From: Chloroflexota bacterium
GTDB taxonomy: Bacteria > Chloroflexota > Anaerolineae > Anaerolineales > UBA11657
Reading direction: 5' to 3'
Length of the DNA: 6,693 bases
Assembly (NCBI GenBank): GCA_003670425.1
Contig: QWRL01000131.1
Coordinates: 1-6,693, forward strand
The notes beneath the pieces were generated by a model. The model did not search any database, was not told the DNA's origin, and saw nothing but the letters and a program-made list of their open reading frames with translations. Both the position numbers and the translations under genes were made by a program. Positions 6,364 through 6,693 of this stretch are shown in pieces (positions within the stretch are counted from its first letter, which is position 1; every line of letters begins with the position of its first letter).

Positions 6364-6421
6364 GGCTGGTTGCCAGCCTGCAAATTCGCCAGTGGCGTGC
6401 GCCACCCGGCAACCGGCGCAC
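6364..6421 (+). repeat. Cluster of overlapping inverted repeats
   Basis: Several mutually exclusive pairings exist. GGCTGG (6364-6369) pairs with CCAGCC (6373-6378) over a 3-base loop. GCTGGTTGCC (6365-6374) pairs with GGCAACCGGC (6408-6417), ten pairs with one wobble, enclosing GTGGC (6392-6396) with GCCAC (6401-6405). GTGCGCC (6397-6403) pairs with GGCGCAC (6415-6421). If transcribed, this could switch between folds; if not, it could be an operator region. The pairings are seen; the role is unknown. Confidence 0.4.
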
Positions 6422-6536
6422 ACCCCATTCCCAAAAATGATTTATAACTGCGCTGCGGCGCACGCTTGCCTTAGCGGTGCGGCCGGGCGCGTACTGCGCT
6501 TAACAAATAATGCGGCAGCAACCAGGAGCTTGATTA

Positions 6537-6693
6537 ATGCAAACGGCAATTAACCCCACGGCAAAACTGATTGTGCCCGGTGTGGCGCTGGCGGCGGCCT
6601 TCACCGCCATCATTGCCGCCACCGCCGCCCGACTCACAATGTTTAACATTGTTGGCCCCACGGTTGCGTTTGCATACCCGTGGCGCCTGGCCG
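6537..6693 (+). CDS. Unrecognised membrane protein, N-terminus only
   Basis: The ATG at 6537 is preceded by a strong AGGAG (6524-6528) with an 8-base spacer. The frame then stays open for 52 codons to the right edge, so the gene continues outside the window. The product begins MQTAINPTAKLIVPG and has a hydrophobic, alanine-rich helix at about residues 10-31 that is probably a transmembrane segment or an uncleaved signal anchor. A second part reads FNIVGPTVAFAYPWRLA, where YPWRL is a distinctive phrase I cannot tie to a named family. There is no lipoprotein cysteine. It lies 306 bases downstream of the YbjT-like gene on the same strand and probably has its own promoter. Confidence 0.7.
   Translation, partial: MQTAINPTAKLIVPGVALAAAFTAIIAATAARLTMFNIVGPTVAFAYPWRLA

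Larger units (their letters stand above)
6231..6536. other. Structured non-coding stretch before the last gene
   Basis: This 306-base stretch holds no supportable gene; frames across it are short, lack ribosome binding sites and show no motif. It contains several inverted repeats: a hairpin directly after the YbjT-like stop (6232-6272), and a cluster at 6364-6421 in which segments can pair in competing ways. To the right is an AT-rich patch with TATAAC (6443-6448), a 5/6 match to a -10 element, but without a convincing -35 partner. The ribosome binding site of the next gene closes the stretch. Confidence 0.55.

Noticed and set aside
5241..6434. A 397-codon open frame on the minus strand across the YbjT-like gene.
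   Set aside because: It lies antisense to a protein with recognisable family motifs and shows the same Arg/His/Gln-rich shadow composition, with no domain.
1..6693. A defence, mobile or secretion system, or a CRISPR array.
   Set aside because: No transposase, integrase, nuclease, toxin-antitoxin pair, regularly spaced direct repeats or target-site duplications are visible; the genes are single-function housekeeping or stress types.

Overview
This 6.7 kb window is high-GC bacterial chromosome with Shine-Dalgarno-led genes, one GTG start and short intergenic gaps. The gene families (OsmC, a DinB-fold protein, a GYD-domain protein, a SulP transporter with a STAS domain, a YbjT-like SDR protein) are ordinary housekeeping or stress genes of Pseudomonadota. 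A betaproteobacterium is my best guess, but that is inference from protein flavour only. I see no insertion sequence, phage gene, CRISPR array, tRNA or rRNA.

Layout from left to right. Positions 1-321 hold no convincing gene, apart from a possible 17-codon C-terminal scrap at the very edge, but do hold a plausible sigma-70 promoter for the next gene. osmC (322-741, +) encodes a thiol peroxidase. After a 193-base gap with two inverted repeats comes a DinB-fold protein (935-1441, +). A convergent unknown gene (1554-2225, -) follows, with a terminator-like structure between the two. A GYD-domain protein (2403-2723, -) lies behind it, separated by a terminator-like hairpin. A 242-base divergent spacer leads to a SulP anion transporter (2966-4633, +). 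A two-domain YbjT-like protein (4743-6230, + , GTG start) follows. Then comes a 306-base non-coding stretch rich in inverted repeats. The N-terminus of an unrecognised membrane protein (6537 onward, +) runs off the right edge.

How the genes relate. There is no evident multi-gene pathway. Five complete or partial genes point right and two point left. The 110-base gap between the SulP and YbjT-like genes would allow cotranscription, but a hairpin sits in it. OsmC detoxifies organic hydroperoxides, and the DinB-fold, GYD and YbjT-like proteins have poorly defined roles.

I looked for a new system and did not find a strong candidate. The items most worth a second look are the unknown 223-residue protein, the structured stretch before the last gene, and the inverted repeats before the DinB-fold gene.
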